Positions 48,888-58,962 of a stretch of 64,000 bases of DNA are shown in pieces. Each line of letters begins with the position of its first letter. The first letter of the stretch is position 1. A program made the translations under genes and the position numbers. The notes beneath the pieces are model-generated. The model had not been told where the DNA came from, searched no databases, and saw only the letters and a list, made by a program, of their open reading frames with translations. The stretch lies in the NCBI RefSeq assembly GCF_010731675.1, contig NZ_AP022584.1:248001-312000 (forward strand). Reading direction: 5' to 3'. Origin of the DNA: Mycobacterium marseillense (GTDB lineage: Bacteria; Actinomycetota; Actinomycetes; Mycobacteriales; Mycobacteriaceae).

Positions 48888-50315
48888 TTGGCAGCGACGT
48901 CGGTCGGCCTGAAGAAGCAGATGCTGCGGCGGCGCCCGGTGGTGGGCGCGCATGTCGCAATCGGCGCCGCGGATCACCTCAAGCGCGGCATCGGCACCTT
49001 TCAGCTGACCATGTTCGGGGTCGGCTCGACGATCGGCACCGGCATCTTCTTCGTCATGTCCGTGGCCGTGCCCGAAGCCGGGCCCGGAGTCATTGTCTCC
49101 TTCCTTCTCGCGGGCCTCGCCGCCGGTCTCGCGGCCATGTGTTACGCCGAATTGGCCTCGGCCGTGCCGGTTTCGGGATCGTCGTACTCCTACGCCTACA
49201 CCACGCTCGGGGAGGTTGCGGCGGTCGGTGTGGCCGCGTGCCTGCTGCTCGAATACGGGGTGGCCACCGCCGCGGTTGCGGTCAACTGGAGCGGCTATCT
49301 CAACAGGTTGCTGAGCAATGTGATGGGATTTCAACTGCCACACGCCTTGTCGGCCGCGCCCTGGGACGCGCAGCCCGGCTATTTGAACGTCCCGGCGATT
49401 ACGCTGATCGGGATGTGCGCGCTGCTGCTCATCCGCGGCGCCAGCGAATCGGCGAAGGTCAACGCGATCATGGTGATGGTCAAGTTGGGCGTGCTCGTCG
49501 TGTTCGTGGTTGTCGCCTTCACTGCGTTCGACGCGCACCATCTGCGGGACTTCGCGCCGTTCGGCGTCGCGGGCATCGGGTCGGCCGCCGGGACCATCTT
49601 CTTCTCCTACATCGGTCTCGACGCCGTGTCCACCGCGGGCGACGAGGTGAACAACCCGCAAAAAACCATGCCGCGGGCGTTGATCGCCGCGTTGCTGACC
49701 GTCACCGGCGTCTACGTCTTCGTGGCGGTGGCCGCGCTGGGTGCGCAGCCCTGGCAGGCCTTCGCCGGTCAGCAGGAAGCCGGGCTGGCAACGATCCTCG
49801 AGAACGTCACGCACGGCAGCTGGGCCAGCTCGATCCTTGCTGCGGGCGCGGTCATTTCGATCTTCAGCGTCACGCTGGTCACCATGTACGGCCTGACGCG
49901 CATCCTGTTCGCGATGGGGCGTGACGGGCTGCTGCCCGCGAGGTTCGCCACGGTGAATCCGCGCACCATGACCCCGGTGAACAACACGGTGATCGTCGCA
50001 CTGGCGGCCTCGACGTTGGCCGCCTTCATCCCGTTGCAAAAGCTCGCGGATATGGTGTCGATCGGCACGCTGACCGCGTTCGTCGTGGTTTCCGTCGGAG
50101 TGATCGTCTTACGGGTGCGCGAGCCCGACCTGCCACGGGGTTTCATGGTGCCGGGTTATCCTGTCACGCCGATCCTTTCGGTGGCGGCCTGCGGGTACAT
50201 CCTCGCCGGCTTGCACTGGTACACCTGGGTCGCGTTCGGCGGCTGGGTCTCGCTGGCGCTGATGTTCTATTTCGTTTGGGGCCGCCATCACAGCGCGCTC
50301 AACGACGCGCAGTGA
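48888..50315 (+). CDS. rocE: Amino-acid permease, APC family (RocE-like)
   Basis: A 475-residue transporter with about 12 membrane helices. The family start motif GTFQLTMFGVGSTIGTGIFF (helix 1 unwound GxG region) and AELASAVPVSGSSYSYAYTT are typical of cationic amino-acid transporters. The start is a TTG at 48888 preceded by AGGAGG. In M. tuberculosis the RocE gene (Rv2320c) occupies the same place beside uspC but is linked to rocD and ddaH genes; those are absent here, so arginine or ornithine import is only inferred. Confidence 0.88.
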   Translation: MAATSVGLKKQMLRRRPVVGAHVAIGAADHLKRGIGTFQLTMFGVGSTIGTGIFFVMSVAVPEAGPGVIVSFLLAGLAAGLAAMCYAELASAVPVSGSSYSYAYTTLGEVAAVGVAACLLLEYGVATAAVAVNWSGYLNRLLSNVMGFQLPHALSAAPWDAQPGYLNVPAITLIGMCALLLIRGASESAKVNAIMVMVKLGVLVVFVVVAFTAFDAHHLRDFAPFGVAGIGSAAGTIFFSYIGLDAVSTAGDEVNNPQKTMPRALIAALLTVTGVYVFVAVAALGAQPWQAFAGQQEAGLATILENVTHGSWASSILAAGAVISIFSVTLVTMYGLTRILFAMGRDGLLPARFATVNPRTMTPVNNTVIVALAASTLAAFIPLQKLADMVSIGTLTAFVVVSVGVIVLRVREPDLPRGFMVPGYPVTPILSVAACGYILAGLHWYTWVAFGGWVSLALMFYFVWGRHHSALNDAQ

Positions 50316-50324
50316 TCAGCGCGC

Positions 50325-51665
50325 TCACTGGCGCGCGGCCGCGGCGTTGGCCGCCGCCTGAGCCCGCCGTAGCGTCGACGCGACATCGCCACGGCCCAAG
50401 AACATTTCGTCGAAATAGGACTGCAGGGCATCATTGCCGGCGGCGAACCCCGCGCCCCCGGGGGCCGCGATGCGCGGACCGTTCAGCACGGTGAAGAACG
50501 GCGTGACGTCGACGCCCCGGGTGGCCCAGTAGTGGAAGTAGACCGGCTGGGCCGACGACACCGCGGGGATGGCCGCGCCGTAGCGGCCCAGGTATTCGTT
50601 GCCCCGCCTGCTGCCCATCCAGGCCAGCACCTGACGCACCGCGTCGGGATGCCGCGAGGCCGCATTGCCCGCCGCGGCAATGCCGTTGGTGACGCTGACC
50701 CGGCCTACCGGGCCCGCCGGCATCGGCGCCACACCCCAGCGGAAGCGGGCGTCGCGGGCCACCGGGGCCAGGCTGTAGGTACCCGACTGGAACAGCGCCA
50801 TCCGCCCGGCCAGGAATTGGTTGCGGGAAAAGTCGCCATTGTCGTTGGTGTCGGCCGCGGGCGGCGCGACGTGGTCGCGGTTGATCAGGTCGACCAGATA
50901 TTGAAAGGCGGTGACGGCCCCGGGATTGTCGAACGCAAACTCATCGCCGCGCTGAAACACGCCGCCGGCAGACCCGATGTAGTTCAGGTAGATCCCCTGG
51001 GGGTCGTTGGCCGCGTTGTATGCCCACTGCCGCACCCGCCCCGCGTCGAATCCCTCGGTATCGCCGCGGTTCCCCTGCGCATCGACGGTCAGCCGGGCGA
51101 GCAGGGGCCGTAGCGTGTCACCGCCATCGGGACTCCATCGCAAGGTGCTTAGCCGGGCGGGGTCGATGCCGGCCGCGCCCAGCAGATCGGCGTTGTAGTA
51201 CAAGGCGATTCCGGCGTCGGTGAGCTGCGGCACGCCCCAGAGCGTGCCGTTGCGGGTGAACTGCTCGACGACCGGTTGCTCCCAGTCCGACGCGGCCGTG
51301 GGGCCCAGCGTCGCACCGATGTCCAGCAGCCGGCCGCTGTCGGCGTAGGCCGCGAGGTAGGCGTTGGACAGCCAGAAGATGTCGTCGGCGCTGCCGCCGG
51401 CCACATCGGTGCGCAGGGTGTTGAAGTAGGACGAGTACGCCACCAAATTGACGTGCACTTCGATGTCGGGGTGGGCGCGGCTGAATTCCTGGAACGATTG
51501 CCGGTAGGCCGCGCCGATCTGATCGCCCCAGATGCGCACGGTCACAATGGTCTTGCCGCCGTGCGGCTGGCCCGAGTAGTCCAGCAGGACCGCCGTCGCC
51601 GCCAACAACACCGCGACCAGTCCGACCGCCGCGGCGACCAGTGTGGAGAACCGGGGCCGGGTCAC
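50325..51665 (-). CDS. uspC: ABC transporter sugar-binding protein UspC
   Basis: A 446-residue extracellular solute-binding protein (family 1). The N-terminal hydrophobic segment LVAAAVGLVAVLLAATAVLL acts as signal or anchor; no lipobox cysteine is obvious. The binding-protein body includes SFQEFSRAHPDIEVHVNLVA and DDIFWLSNAYLAAYADSGRL. M. tuberculosis UspC binds amino-sugar-type ligands, possibly recycled peptidoglycan parts. GTG 51665 overlaps the uspB stop by 4 bases, fixing the start; the frame is open further upstream. Confidence 0.94.
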   Translation of the reverse strand: MTRPRFSTLVAAAVGLVAVLLAATAVLLDYSGQPHGGKTIVTVRIWGDQIGAAYRQSFQEFSRAHPDIEVHVNLVAYSSYFNTLRTDVAGGSADDIFWLSNAYLAAYADSGRLLDIGATLGPTAASDWEQPVVEQFTRNGTLWGVPQLTDAGIALYYNADLLGAAGIDPARLSTLRWSPDGGDTLRPLLARLTVDAQGNRGDTEGFDAGRVRQWAYNAANDPQGIYLNYIGSAGGVFQRGDEFAFDNPGAVTAFQYLVDLINRDHVAPPAADTNDNGDFSRNQFLAGRMALFQSGTYSLAPVARDARFRWGVAPMPAGPVGRVSVTNGIAAAGNAASRHPDAVRQVLAWMGSRRGNEYLGRYGAAIPAVSSAQPVYFHYWATRGVDVTPFFTVLNGPRIAAPGGAGFAAGNDALQSYFDEMFLGRGDVASTLRRAQAAANAAAARQ

Positions 51666-52486
51666 TTCAATCCCGAGACGACGATCGAGGCGACGATGTG
51701 GCGCTGGAAGGCCACGAACAGCGCGATGAGCGGGGCGATGGCGATGGTGGTGGCCGCCATCACCAACGTCCATTGGGAGTTGAACCGCGACTGCAGGTCG
51801 GCCGTCGCCACGGTGAGCACCCGCCACCTGCGGCCGCTGGTGATCACCAACGGCCACATGAAGTTGTTCCACTGCGAGACCACCGTGATCAGCGCCAGGG
51901 CGGCCAGGACCGGCCGGCTGGACGGGATCACCACATGCACGATCTCGTCCAGCGTATTGGCGCCGTCCAGGCGGGCGGCGTTGACCAAGTCGTTCGGGAT
52001 CATGCGAAAGTGCTCGCGCAGCAAGAAGATCGCGTAGGGCGAGCCGAACATGAACGGCAGCACCAGCGCCCAGAACGTGTTGCGCAGACCGAGCTGCGCC
52101 ATCATGAGATACATCGGCACGATCGTGACCGTCGCCGGCACCATCAGCGTCGCGATGTACACCCAGAACAACGCGTCGCGCCCGGGAAAGTGCAAGCGCG
52201 CGAAGGCGTAGGCGGCCAGCACGGAAAAGGTCAGCTGGCCCACCAGAATCACCGCCGTCATCAACGCGGTGACCGCCGCCGCGCGGCCGAACCCGGCCCC
52301 GGCCAGGTTGGTGAAGTTGGCGAGCGTGGGTGGGTCTGGGAGCTGCAGCGGCGTACCCGTGACGAATTGGTGCGCCGAGGTGAATGCGGTCATCAGCCCA
52401 AGGATGAACGGCGCCAACGTGATCAACGCGCCCAGGGCAAGTCCGGAATAGATCAGCGCCTTGCTGGCGCGACTAAGTGAGGTCAT
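51662..52486 (-). CDS. uspB: ABC transporter permease UspB
   Basis: A 274-residue permease, the same length as in M. tuberculosis. Six helices are expected (SGLALGALITLAPFILGLMT at the start), and the EAA loop is seen in NAARLDGANTLDEIVHVVIP. The ATG start lies within the end of uspA (14-base overlap) and the stop overlaps uspC. It transports the substrate captured by UspC. No ATPase gene is in this operon. Confidence 0.95.
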   Translation of the reverse strand: MTSLSRASKALIYSGLALGALITLAPFILGLMTAFTSAHQFVTGTPLQLPDPPTLANFTNLAGAGFGRAAAVTALMTAVILVGQLTFSVLAAYAFARLHFPGRDALFWVYIATLMVPATVTIVPMYLMMAQLGLRNTFWALVLPFMFGSPYAIFLLREHFRMIPNDLVNAARLDGANTLDEIVHVVIPSSRPVLAALALITVVSQWNNFMWPLVITSGRRWRVLTVATADLQSRFNSQWTLVMAATTIAIAPLIALFVAFQRHIVASIVVSGLK

Positions 52487-53357
52487 AGCTGATCCGCCGC
52501 CGGAAATAGAGATGCTGAAGCAACGTGACCCCGATCAGGATCACGAACAGCACCACCGCCATGACCGACGCCCGGCCGATGGCTGCCGACCCGAACGCCT
52601 CGGCGTAGATGCGGTGGGCCACCAAATCGGTACTGCCCGCCGGGCCGCCGCCGGTCAGGGCATAGACCATGTCGAAAACCTGTGCGGTGCTGACGATCCC
52701 GGTCACCAGTACAAAAAAGGTCGTCGGCCGGAGCATGGGAATGGTGATGCGCCAAAACTGCTGCCACGCGTTGGCGCCGTCGGTGCGTGCGGCGGCGTGC
52801 ACCTCGTCGGGAATGGCCAGCAGCCCCGCCAGGAACGACAGCGAGACGTATCCGACGTTGGTCCACACCACGACGGCCGACACGAGCGGCAGCGCGAAGC
52901 TGGGATCGGAAAGCCATTCGATGCTATGTCCCAATACGGTGCTCACGGCGCCGTCCGTGGGAGCCAGGATCCACCGCCACAACACCGCGATCGCCAGCGG
53001 CGCGCAAATCCAGGGCAGCACAAACACGGTGCGAAACAGGCCGGTGCCTCGAAGCTGGCGGGCCAGCATCGACGCGGCCAGCAACCCCAATGCCGTCTGC
53101 GCCGGCACCACGATCGCCACGAAGATCGTCGTCACGATGAGCGAATTGCCGAAGGCGCCGTCGGTCAGCACCGACCGCCAATTGGACAGGCCCACAAAGC
53201 GCAGCGGCCCCAGCAGATCCCACCGACACAGGCTCAGCCAGATCACCACCAGGATGGGCAACAGCAGAAAGGCGAGGACGCCGAACAGGCTCGGCGCCAG
53301 CAGCGCATAGCCCAATGCGGTCGATCGAGGACGAGTCCTGCGTTCGGCGCCGGCCAT
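52473..53357 (-). CDS. uspA: ABC transporter permease UspA
   Basis: A 294-residue permease of the MalF type. Helix 1 is YALLAPSLFGVLAFLLLPIL, and the EAA loop is AARTDGANAWQQFWRITIPM. ATG 53357 (MAGAERRTRPRSTALG) gives a length near the 290 residues of M. tuberculosis UspA; an upstream ATG at 53393 would add 12 residues but runs into the divergent tldD start region. It is the first gene of uspA-uspB-uspC. Confidence 0.94.
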   Translation of the reverse strand: MAGAERRTRPRSTALGYALLAPSLFGVLAFLLLPILVVIWLSLCRWDLLGPLRFVGLSNWRSVLTDGAFGNSLIVTTIFVAIVVPAQTALGLLAASMLARQLRGTGLFRTVFVLPWICAPLAIAVLWRWILAPTDGAVSTVLGHSIEWLSDPSFALPLVSAVVVWTNVGYVSLSFLAGLLAIPDEVHAAARTDGANAWQQFWRITIPMLRPTTFFVLVTGIVSTAQVFDMVYALTGGGPAGSTDLVAHRIYAEAFGSAAIGRASVMAVVLFVILIGVTLLQHLYFRRRISYDLT

Positions 53358-53415
53358 GGGGTAATTAAAGCGGGCGCTGCCCCGGTTTGACATGAGCGGC
53401 CGTTACGGTGGAGCC

Positions 53416-54933
53416 GTGACACCGAACCGGGGGATCGATGCCGACTTCCTCGACCTGCCGCGCCACGAACTGGCCGACGCCGCGCTGTCGGCGGCCACCG
53501 CAGCCGGGGCCACGCATGCCGACCTGCGCGTTCACCGCATCACCACCGAGATCGTCCAGCTGCGCGACGGCGCGCTCGAGACCTCGGTGATCAACCGCGA
53601 GGTCGGGCTGGCGGTGCGAGTGATCGTCGACGGCACCTGGGGATTCGCCTCGCACGCGGAGTTGGTGCCCTCGGTCGCCGCCGAGACCGCGCGCCACGCG
53701 GTGCAGGTCGCCACCACGCTGGCGATGCTGAGCACCGAGCGCGTCGAATTGGCGCCCGAACCCGTCTACACCGACGCGACGTGGGTGTCGAACTACCGCA
53801 TCGACCCGTTCGACGTCTCCGCCACCGACAAGATCGCTGTGCTCGAGGAGTACTCGGGGCGGCTGCTCAGCGCCGACGGCATCGATCACGTCTCAGCGGT
53901 GCTGACCGCCGTCAAGGAGCAGACGTTCTATGCCGACACCTACGGGTCCTCGATCACCCAGCAGCGCGTCCGCATCCAGCCCACCCTGGAGGCGGTGACC
54001 GTCGACCCCGCGGCGGGCAGCTTCGACTCCATGCGCACGCTGATCCCGCCGATGGGCCGGGGCTGGGAGGTCCTGGCCGGCGACGACATCTGGAACTGGA
54101 CCGACGAGCTGGCGCAGCTGCCGGCACTGCTGGCCGAGAAGGTCAAGGCGCCCACCGTCGTTCCAGGACCCACTGACCTGGTGATCGACCCGACCAACCT
54201 GTGGCTGACGATCCACGAATCCATCGGGCACGCAACCGAATACGACCGCGCGATCGGCTACGAGGCCGCCTACGCCGGAACGTCGTTCGCCACACCGGAC
54301 AAGCTGGGCACCATGCGGTACGGGTCGCCCGTGATGAACGTGACCGCGGACCGGACCGACGAATTCGGTTTGGCCACCATCGGTTACGACGACGAGGGAG
54401 TGGCCGCGCAGAGTTGGGATCTGGTGCGCGACGGGATCTTCACCGGCTATCAGCTCGACCGGGTGTTCGCCCGCCGCCTGGGCAAGCCCCGCTCCAACGG
54501 CTGCTCGTACGCCGACTCGCCGCACCACGTGCCGATCCAGCGCATGGCCAACGTGTCCCTGCAGCCCGCCCCCGAGGACATCACCACCGACGAGTTGATC
54601 AGCCGGGTCGAGGAGGGCATCTACATCGTCGGCGACAAATCCTGGTCAATCGACATGCAGCGCTATAACTTTCAGTTCACCGGGCAGCGGTTCTTCCGGA
54701 TTCGCGACGGCCGCCTCGACGGCCAGTTGCGCGACGTCGCCTATCAGGCCACCACGACCGACTTCTGGAATTCGATGGAGGCCGTGGGCGGCCGGTCCAC
54801 CTGGCGCCTGGGTGGGGCGTTCAACTGCGGCAAGGCCCAGCCCGGGCAGATCGCGGCGGTCAGCCACGGCTGTCCCTCGGCGCTGTTCCGCGGTGTGAAC
54901 GTGCTGAACACCCGCACCGAGGGCGGGCGCTGA
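53416..54933 (+). CDS. tldD: TldD family metalloprotease subunit
   Basis: A 505-residue protein, the same length as Rv2315c. The zinc motif HExxxH is seen as IHESIGHATEYDRAI, and the C-terminal conserved region includes SPHHVPIQRMANVSLQPAPE and LRDVAYQATTTDFWNSMEAV. TldD pairs with TldE; in E. coli the heterodimer degrades unfolded peptides such as microcin B17 precursor and CcdA. GTG 53416 is the family start, just downstream of the divergent uspA start. It lies 52 bases ahead of tldE. Confidence 0.95.
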   Translation: MTPNRGIDADFLDLPRHELADAALSAATAAGATHADLRVHRITTEIVQLRDGALETSVINREVGLAVRVIVDGTWGFASHAELVPSVAAETARHAVQVATTLAMLSTERVELAPEPVYTDATWVSNYRIDPFDVSATDKIAVLEEYSGRLLSADGIDHVSAVLTAVKEQTFYADTYGSSITQQRVRIQPTLEAVTVDPAAGSFDSMRTLIPPMGRGWEVLAGDDIWNWTDELAQLPALLAEKVKAPTVVPGPTDLVIDPTNLWLTIHESIGHATEYDRAIGYEAAYAGTSFATPDKLGTMRYGSPVMNVTADRTDEFGLATIGYDDEGVAAQSWDLVRDGIFTGYQLDRVFARRLGKPRSNGCSYADSPHHVPIQRMANVSLQPAPEDITTDELISRVEEGIYIVGDKSWSIDMQRYNFQFTGQRFFRIRDGRLDGQLRDVAYQATTTDFWNSMEAVGGRSTWRLGGAFNCGKAQPGQIAAVSHGCPSALFRGVNVLNTRTEGGR

Positions 54934-54985
54934 TGATTCGCGCCGGCGGCGATGCAGAGCGCAGCGATGAGGAGGAGCGGCGCCG

Positions 54986-56359
54986 ATGATTACCGCGCAG
55001 CACGTCGTCAACATCGTGCTCGACGAGGCGGCAAAGCTCGGCGGCGCCGACGAGACCATGGTGCTGGTCACCGACAAGGTCGAGGCGACCCTGCGCTGGG
55101 CGGGCAATTCGATGACCACCAACGGGGTTTCGGTGAGCCGCAGCGTGTCGGTGATCTCCGTGGTGCGTCGGGGCGCCAGCGCGCGCATCGGCACGGTCGT
55201 GTCCGCCGAGGCGGATCCGCGGGTGCTCCCCGGTCTGGTGGCGGCCTCGCAGGAGGCCGCCGGTTCGGCGCCGGAGGCCGGCGACGCCGCGCCGCTTCTC
55301 GTCGATACCGGCGTGCCCGCCGATTGGGACGCGCCGGTGCCGGGCACCGGACCGCTGGTCTTCGCCGACGTGGCCGACTCCTTGAGCCGCGGCTTCCGCG
55401 CTGCGGACCGGCTCTACGGCTTTGCGCACCATAGCGTTTCGACGACGTTCTTGGCCTCGTCGACCGGACTGCGGCGGCGTTTCAGCCAGCCCACCGGGGC
55501 GGTGGAGATCAACGCGAAGCGTGGTGACGCCAGCGCGTGGGCGGGCGTCGGGACCCCCGACTTCGTCGATGTGCCAATCGATTCGCTGCTCGAGCAGCTG
55601 TCCACCAGGCTGGGCTGGGCGCAGCGCAGCGTCGAGTTGCCGGCGGGGCGCTACCAGACGATCATGCCGCCGTCGACGGTGGCCGACATGATGATCTACA
55701 TGGCGTGGTCGATGGCCGGCCGCGGTGCGCAGGAGGGCCGGACCGCGTTCTCGGCGCCCGGCGGGGGAACCCGGGTGGGGGAGCGGCTCACCGAGCTGCC
55801 GATCACACTGTTCTCCGACCCGATGGCACCCGGCCTTGCCTGCACGCCGTTCGTTGCGGCGAGCAGCTCTTCAGAGACGCTGTCGGTGTTCGACAACGGC
55901 ATGGAGATCGGCCAGGTGGACTGGATTCGCGACGGGGTGATCAACGCGTTGGCCTATCCGCGCGCCACCGCCGACAAATACGACGCTCCGGTCGCAGTCG
56001 CCGCCGACAACCTGGTGATGACCGGGGGGTCGGCCACTCAGGACGACATGATCGCGGCCACCGAGCGTGGCCTGCTTTTGACCACGCTCTGGTACATCCG
56101 GGTCGTCGACCCCACCACCCTGTTGTTCACCGGACTCACCCGCGACGGCGTCTACCTCATCGAAGACGGACGCGTGACCGCGGCCGTCAACAATTTCCGG
56201 TTCAACGAAAGCCCGCTGGACCTGCTGCGACGCGCCACCGAGGCCGGCGTGAGCGAGAAAACGCTGCCGCGCGAAATGGGGGATTGGGCCACCCGCGCCG
56301 CGATGCCCTCGCTGCGGATTCCGGACTTCCACATGTCCTCGGTGAGCCAGGCCCAATAG
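54986..56359 (+). CDS. tldE: TldE/PmbA family metalloprotease subunit
   Basis: A 457-residue partner of TldD. It lacks the HExxxH motif, as TldE proteins do, and has [40 protein letters not shown] and [20 protein letters not shown], typical of the family C-terminus. The TldD-TldE complex encloses one active site contributed by TldD. Preceded by GGAGGAGCGGCGCCG before ATG 54986. Confidence 0.95.
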   Translation: MITAQHVVNIVLDEAAKLGGADETMVLVTDKVEATLRWAGNSMTTNGVSVSRSVSVISVVRRGASARIGTVVSAEADPRVLPGLVAASQEAAGSAPEAGDAAPLLVDTGVPADWDAPVPGTGPLVFADVADSLSRGFRAADRLYGFAHHSVSTTFLASSTGLRRRFSQPTGAVEINAKRGDASAWAGVGTPDFVDVPIDSLLEQLSTRLGWAQRSVELPAGRYQTIMPPSTVADMMIYMAWSMAGRGAQEGRTAFSAPGGGTRVGERLTELPITLFSDPMAPGLACTPFVAASSSSETLSVFDNGMEIGQVDWIRDGVINALAYPRATADKYDAPVAVAADNLVMTGGSATQDDMIAATERGLLLTTLWYIRVVDPTTLLFTGLTRDGVYLIEDGRVTAAVNNFRFNESPLDLLRRATEAGVSEKTLPREMGDWATRAAMPSLRIPDFHMSSVSQAQ

Positions 56360-56400
56360 ATTGATTGCCGCCGGGCGGCGCGCGCTCTAGCGTGTGACGA

Positions 56401-57267
56401 ATGGCGGCTCCGGTTTCGGTTCGAGAAGACCAGCTCACGCGCCTGGTGGCGCTGTTTCCCGCGGCGCCCGCCGACGCCCGGATCGCGGCGTTGGTCCGGC
56501 GGGTGTGCGCGCAGACGATGTCGCTGCCGCCGCTGCCCGCGGCCGACGAGGTCGGCGAGCCGGAATCGGACGTCGAGGCCGCCGTCGTCGAATTCGCCGA
56601 ACAATTCAGCGCCGACGTCTCGTCGATCACCGCCGAGCAACGGTCCCGGTTGTTAAAGCACCTCGGGGACCGCACCTTTGGGGTCGTCGTGCAGATGTAC
56701 ATCGCCGACTTCGTCCCCCGCGTGCGGGCCGGGCTCGAAGCGCTCGGCGTCGGCGCGCAGTACCTGGGCTGGGAGGCCGGACCGATCAGCTGGGATCACG
56801 CCACCGACCCGTCGGAGCTTGTGTTCAACGACTTTTTAATCGCCGTGGCGCGAATGCGTGCGCTGGACCCGGTCACCTCCGAACTGGTGCGACTGCGCGG
56901 CGCGGCACAACACAATTGCCGGCTGTGCAACTCCCTACGCGAGGGCGGCGCGCTCGACGCCGGCGGTTCGGAAACGCTGTACGAGGAGATCGAGCGCTTC
57001 GAATCGTCGGGTTTGCTCGACGATCGCGCAAAAGCAGCGCTGCGCTATGCGGATGCGTTGATTTGGGCGCCTGCGCACCTCGCCGCCGACGATGCCGCCG
57101 AGGTGCGCTCCCGCTTCTCCGAGGCCGAATCCGTCGAGCTCACCTTCGACATCATGCGCAACGCCAGCAACAAAGTCGCCGTGTCCCTGGGCGCCGACGC
57201 GCCGCGCGTCGAGAGCGGCACCGAGCGGTATCTGATCAACGCCGAGGGTCAGACGGTATTTAGCTGA
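56401..57267 (+). CDS. AhpD/carboxymuconolactone decarboxylase-like protein, Rv2313c-like
   Basis: A 288-residue, mainly helical protein. The segment [20 protein letters not shown] carries the CxxC redox pair of the AhpD/CMD superfamily, followed by [20 protein letters not shown], the usual next helix. A thiol-based peroxidase or disulfide reductase function is possible. Starts at ATG 56401, 41 bases after tldE on the same strand, so it may belong to the same transcript, as in M. tuberculosis (Rv2315c-Rv2313c). Confidence 0.85.
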   Translation: MAAPVSVREDQLTRLVALFPAAPADARIAALVRRVCAQTMSLPPLPAADEVGEPESDVEAAVVEFAEQFSADVSSITAEQRSRLLKHLGDRTFGVVVQMYIADFVPRVRAGLEALGVGAQYLGWEAGPISWDHATDPSELVFNDFLIAVARMRALDPVTSELVRLRGAAQHNCRLCNSLREGGALDAGGSETLYEEIERFESSGLLDDRAKAALRYADALIWAPAHLAADDAAEVRSRFSEAESVELTFDIMRNASNKVAVSLGADAPRVESGTERYLINAEGQTVFS

Positions 57268-57679
57268 CGGTGGCCGGTGCCCATGCGGTAGCGGGTTCGC
57301 GTCCGCCACTTAATCCGCTGGTCCCGCAACGTTCGGGGAAGTGGTCCGCACCCTGCTGCACGGCGGCGTGACTGGCGGGTGAGCCGTGAGCCCCTCCGGG
57401 GGCGAGGGCACGAAATGTTAACCATTCGTACATCGACGCGCAAGCGTGCGTTTTCGCTGTGTGTGGGGGTCGTTGGATAACTTAAGCCCCGTCGCCGACA
57501 CTGAAATGACCACTAAGACGTGACGGTAGCGAAATGGCAGTGTGGCCCCCGCCGGGTAGCCATGGGACGTACGTCATTAGCCGCCATGCCCATAGATTTC
57601 CCGGTTCGTTGTTCGCAGCATTCGTAGCTTGGGTTTGCGTCGGAGCCGATTGTGTTCCTGCGCAGAGGGAGGTTCGAAC
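57268..57679. other. Intergenic region, no supported gene
   Basis: About 410 bases. A minus-strand open frame at 57482-57886 overlaps the secreted-protein gene and shows no conserved features, so I do not call it. The region must contain the promoter of the gene at 57680; nothing more specific is visible. Confidence 0.5.
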
Positions 57680-58105
57680 ATGACAAGCACCCGTACACGC
57701 TCGCGCATGCGGGTGTCGTCGGCATGGGCCGCCAGTGTCGCGCTGGGGGCCTCGTTGTTCGGCGGCGCGGTGCTTTCTGCCCCGCTGGCGTCGGCGACAT
57801 GCCAATTGAGCCCCGCAGATGATCAATACATCAACCTGCTGGCGCAGAACAGCATGGTGCACACCGCCGAGTTCAGCGATTGCCATGAGGCCGCCGAGGG
57901 CCGTTGGTTCGCCAATCAGGTGAAGAGCTCACCCAACCCGTTCGGCCGGGCCAAAGAACTCGTCAACATGGTGACCAACACGACGCCGCTGAAGGCCGAC
58001 AAGGCCGAATGGGAGGTCGAGTCGGCCATCTATGTCTACGCGCCGGAACTGATCCCGACGATCAAGGACCAGGCCGCCAAGCAAAACTGGCCGACCGAGT
58101 CCTGA
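57680..58105 (+). CDS. Small secreted protein, first of tandem pair (DUF732-like)
   Basis: A 141-residue protein with a signal peptide (AASVALGASLFGGAVLSAPL, cleaved near ASA-T). The mature domain reads DDQYINLLAQNSMVHTAEFS, then KELVNMVTNTTPLKADKAEW and ends EVESAIYVYAPELIP. Two cysteines remain after cleavage, probably a disulfide. The layout (short helix pair, final Tyr-Ala-Pro) recalls mycobacterial DUF732 proteins, but I am not sure of the family. ATG 57680 follows GAGGGAGG. The next gene is a paralogue. Confidence 0.8.
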   Translation: MTSTRTRSRMRVSSAWAASVALGASLFGGAVLSAPLASATCQLSPADDQYINLLAQNSMVHTAEFSDCHEAAEGRWFANQVKSSPNPFGRAKELVNMVTNTTPLKADKAEWEVESAIYVYAPELIPTIKDQAAKQNWPTES

Positions 58106-58431
58106 GCCAGGCGTGCGCGGCTCTGCGCGCCGAATATTCAACGGCCGCAACGGCTTTAGCTCTAACCTCGCTGTGTGCGGACGTTGTCAGCTAACTAAAC
58201 AGCGAGACAATTGAACCGCTGACGACGATGACGGAAGCCGTCGTGCTGGTTGAGGAGCTCGTCGATCCCTGAGCGGGGTGTTCGCTCAAATAGCTTCTCG
58301 CGCTGCTGTTTTCAATCGTTTTTGTTCACCCCTTGTTTGCATTGCCGCCTTTTGTCGTGCGCTCTGTCCGTGTACCCATTGGTGTGCGACAGGTGGATCA
58401 GCAAATTTTCTACGCGAAGGAGTCTCGAAGG
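58106..58431. other. Intergenic region between tandem secreted paralogues
   Basis: About 325 bases with no supported gene. Base composition is less GC-rich in 58290-58420, consistent with a separate promoter and leader for the second paralogue. No repeat was noticed. Confidence 0.5.
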
Positions 58432-58851
58432 ATGACCATCAGACGTACACGCTCGCGCGGGCAGATGCTGGCGTTGGGGGCTGCCGGCGCCGTGGTGGCG
58501 ACGTCGATGCTGGGCGAAGCGCTGCTGTCAGCGCCGCAGGCAGCGGCCGCCTGCAGCATGACCCCGAAGGACGACCAGTACATCAACCTGCTGGCGCAGA
58601 ACAAGATGATCCACTCCGCCGAGTTCAACGACTGCAACATGACGGCCGAGGGCCGCTGGTTCGCCGACCAGGTCCGCAGCGCCGACAATCCGTTGGCCGC
58701 CGGGAAGCGACTCGTGAACATGGTGACCAACACGACGCCGCTGAAGCCCGATCAGGCTGAGTGGGAGGTCGAGTCCGCGATCTTCGTCTACGCACCGGAA
58801 ATGATCCCCGCGATCAAGGGACAAGCGGTGCAAGGGCCGTCCGCGGCCTGA
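58432..58851 (+). CDS. Small secreted protein, second of tandem pair (DUF732-like)
   Basis: A 139-residue paralogue of the previous gene. Signal peptide MLALGAAGAVVATSMLGEAL, cleaved near AAA-C. The mature part has DDQYINLLAQNKMIHSAEFN, KRLVNMVTNTTPLKPDQAEW and EVESAIFVYAPEMIP, almost the same as its neighbour. ATG 58432 follows GAAGGAG/CGAAGG. Both proteins have two conserved cysteines. A secreted role at the cell envelope is likely but unknown. Confidence 0.82.
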   Translation: MTIRRTRSRGQMLALGAAGAVVATSMLGEALLSAPQAAAACSMTPKDDQYINLLAQNKMIHSAEFNDCNMTAEGRWFADQVRSADNPLAAGKRLVNMVTNTTPLKPDQAEWEVESAIFVYAPEMIPAIKGQAVQGPSAA

Positions 58852-58962
58852 CGGCAAAGGGTTTGGCGATGGGCGCTGCCAAGAGGCGGCGCCCATCGCG
58901 CGTCCCGCCCGACGGACACTGACTTCGGTCTTCGGCTACGGTTTCCTACGGACGACCCCGTC

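Noticed and set aside
57482..57886. A 134-codon minus-strand frame upstream of and over the first secreted protein
   Set aside because: No conserved sequence, Arg/His/Cys-rich, and overlaps a well-supported gene.
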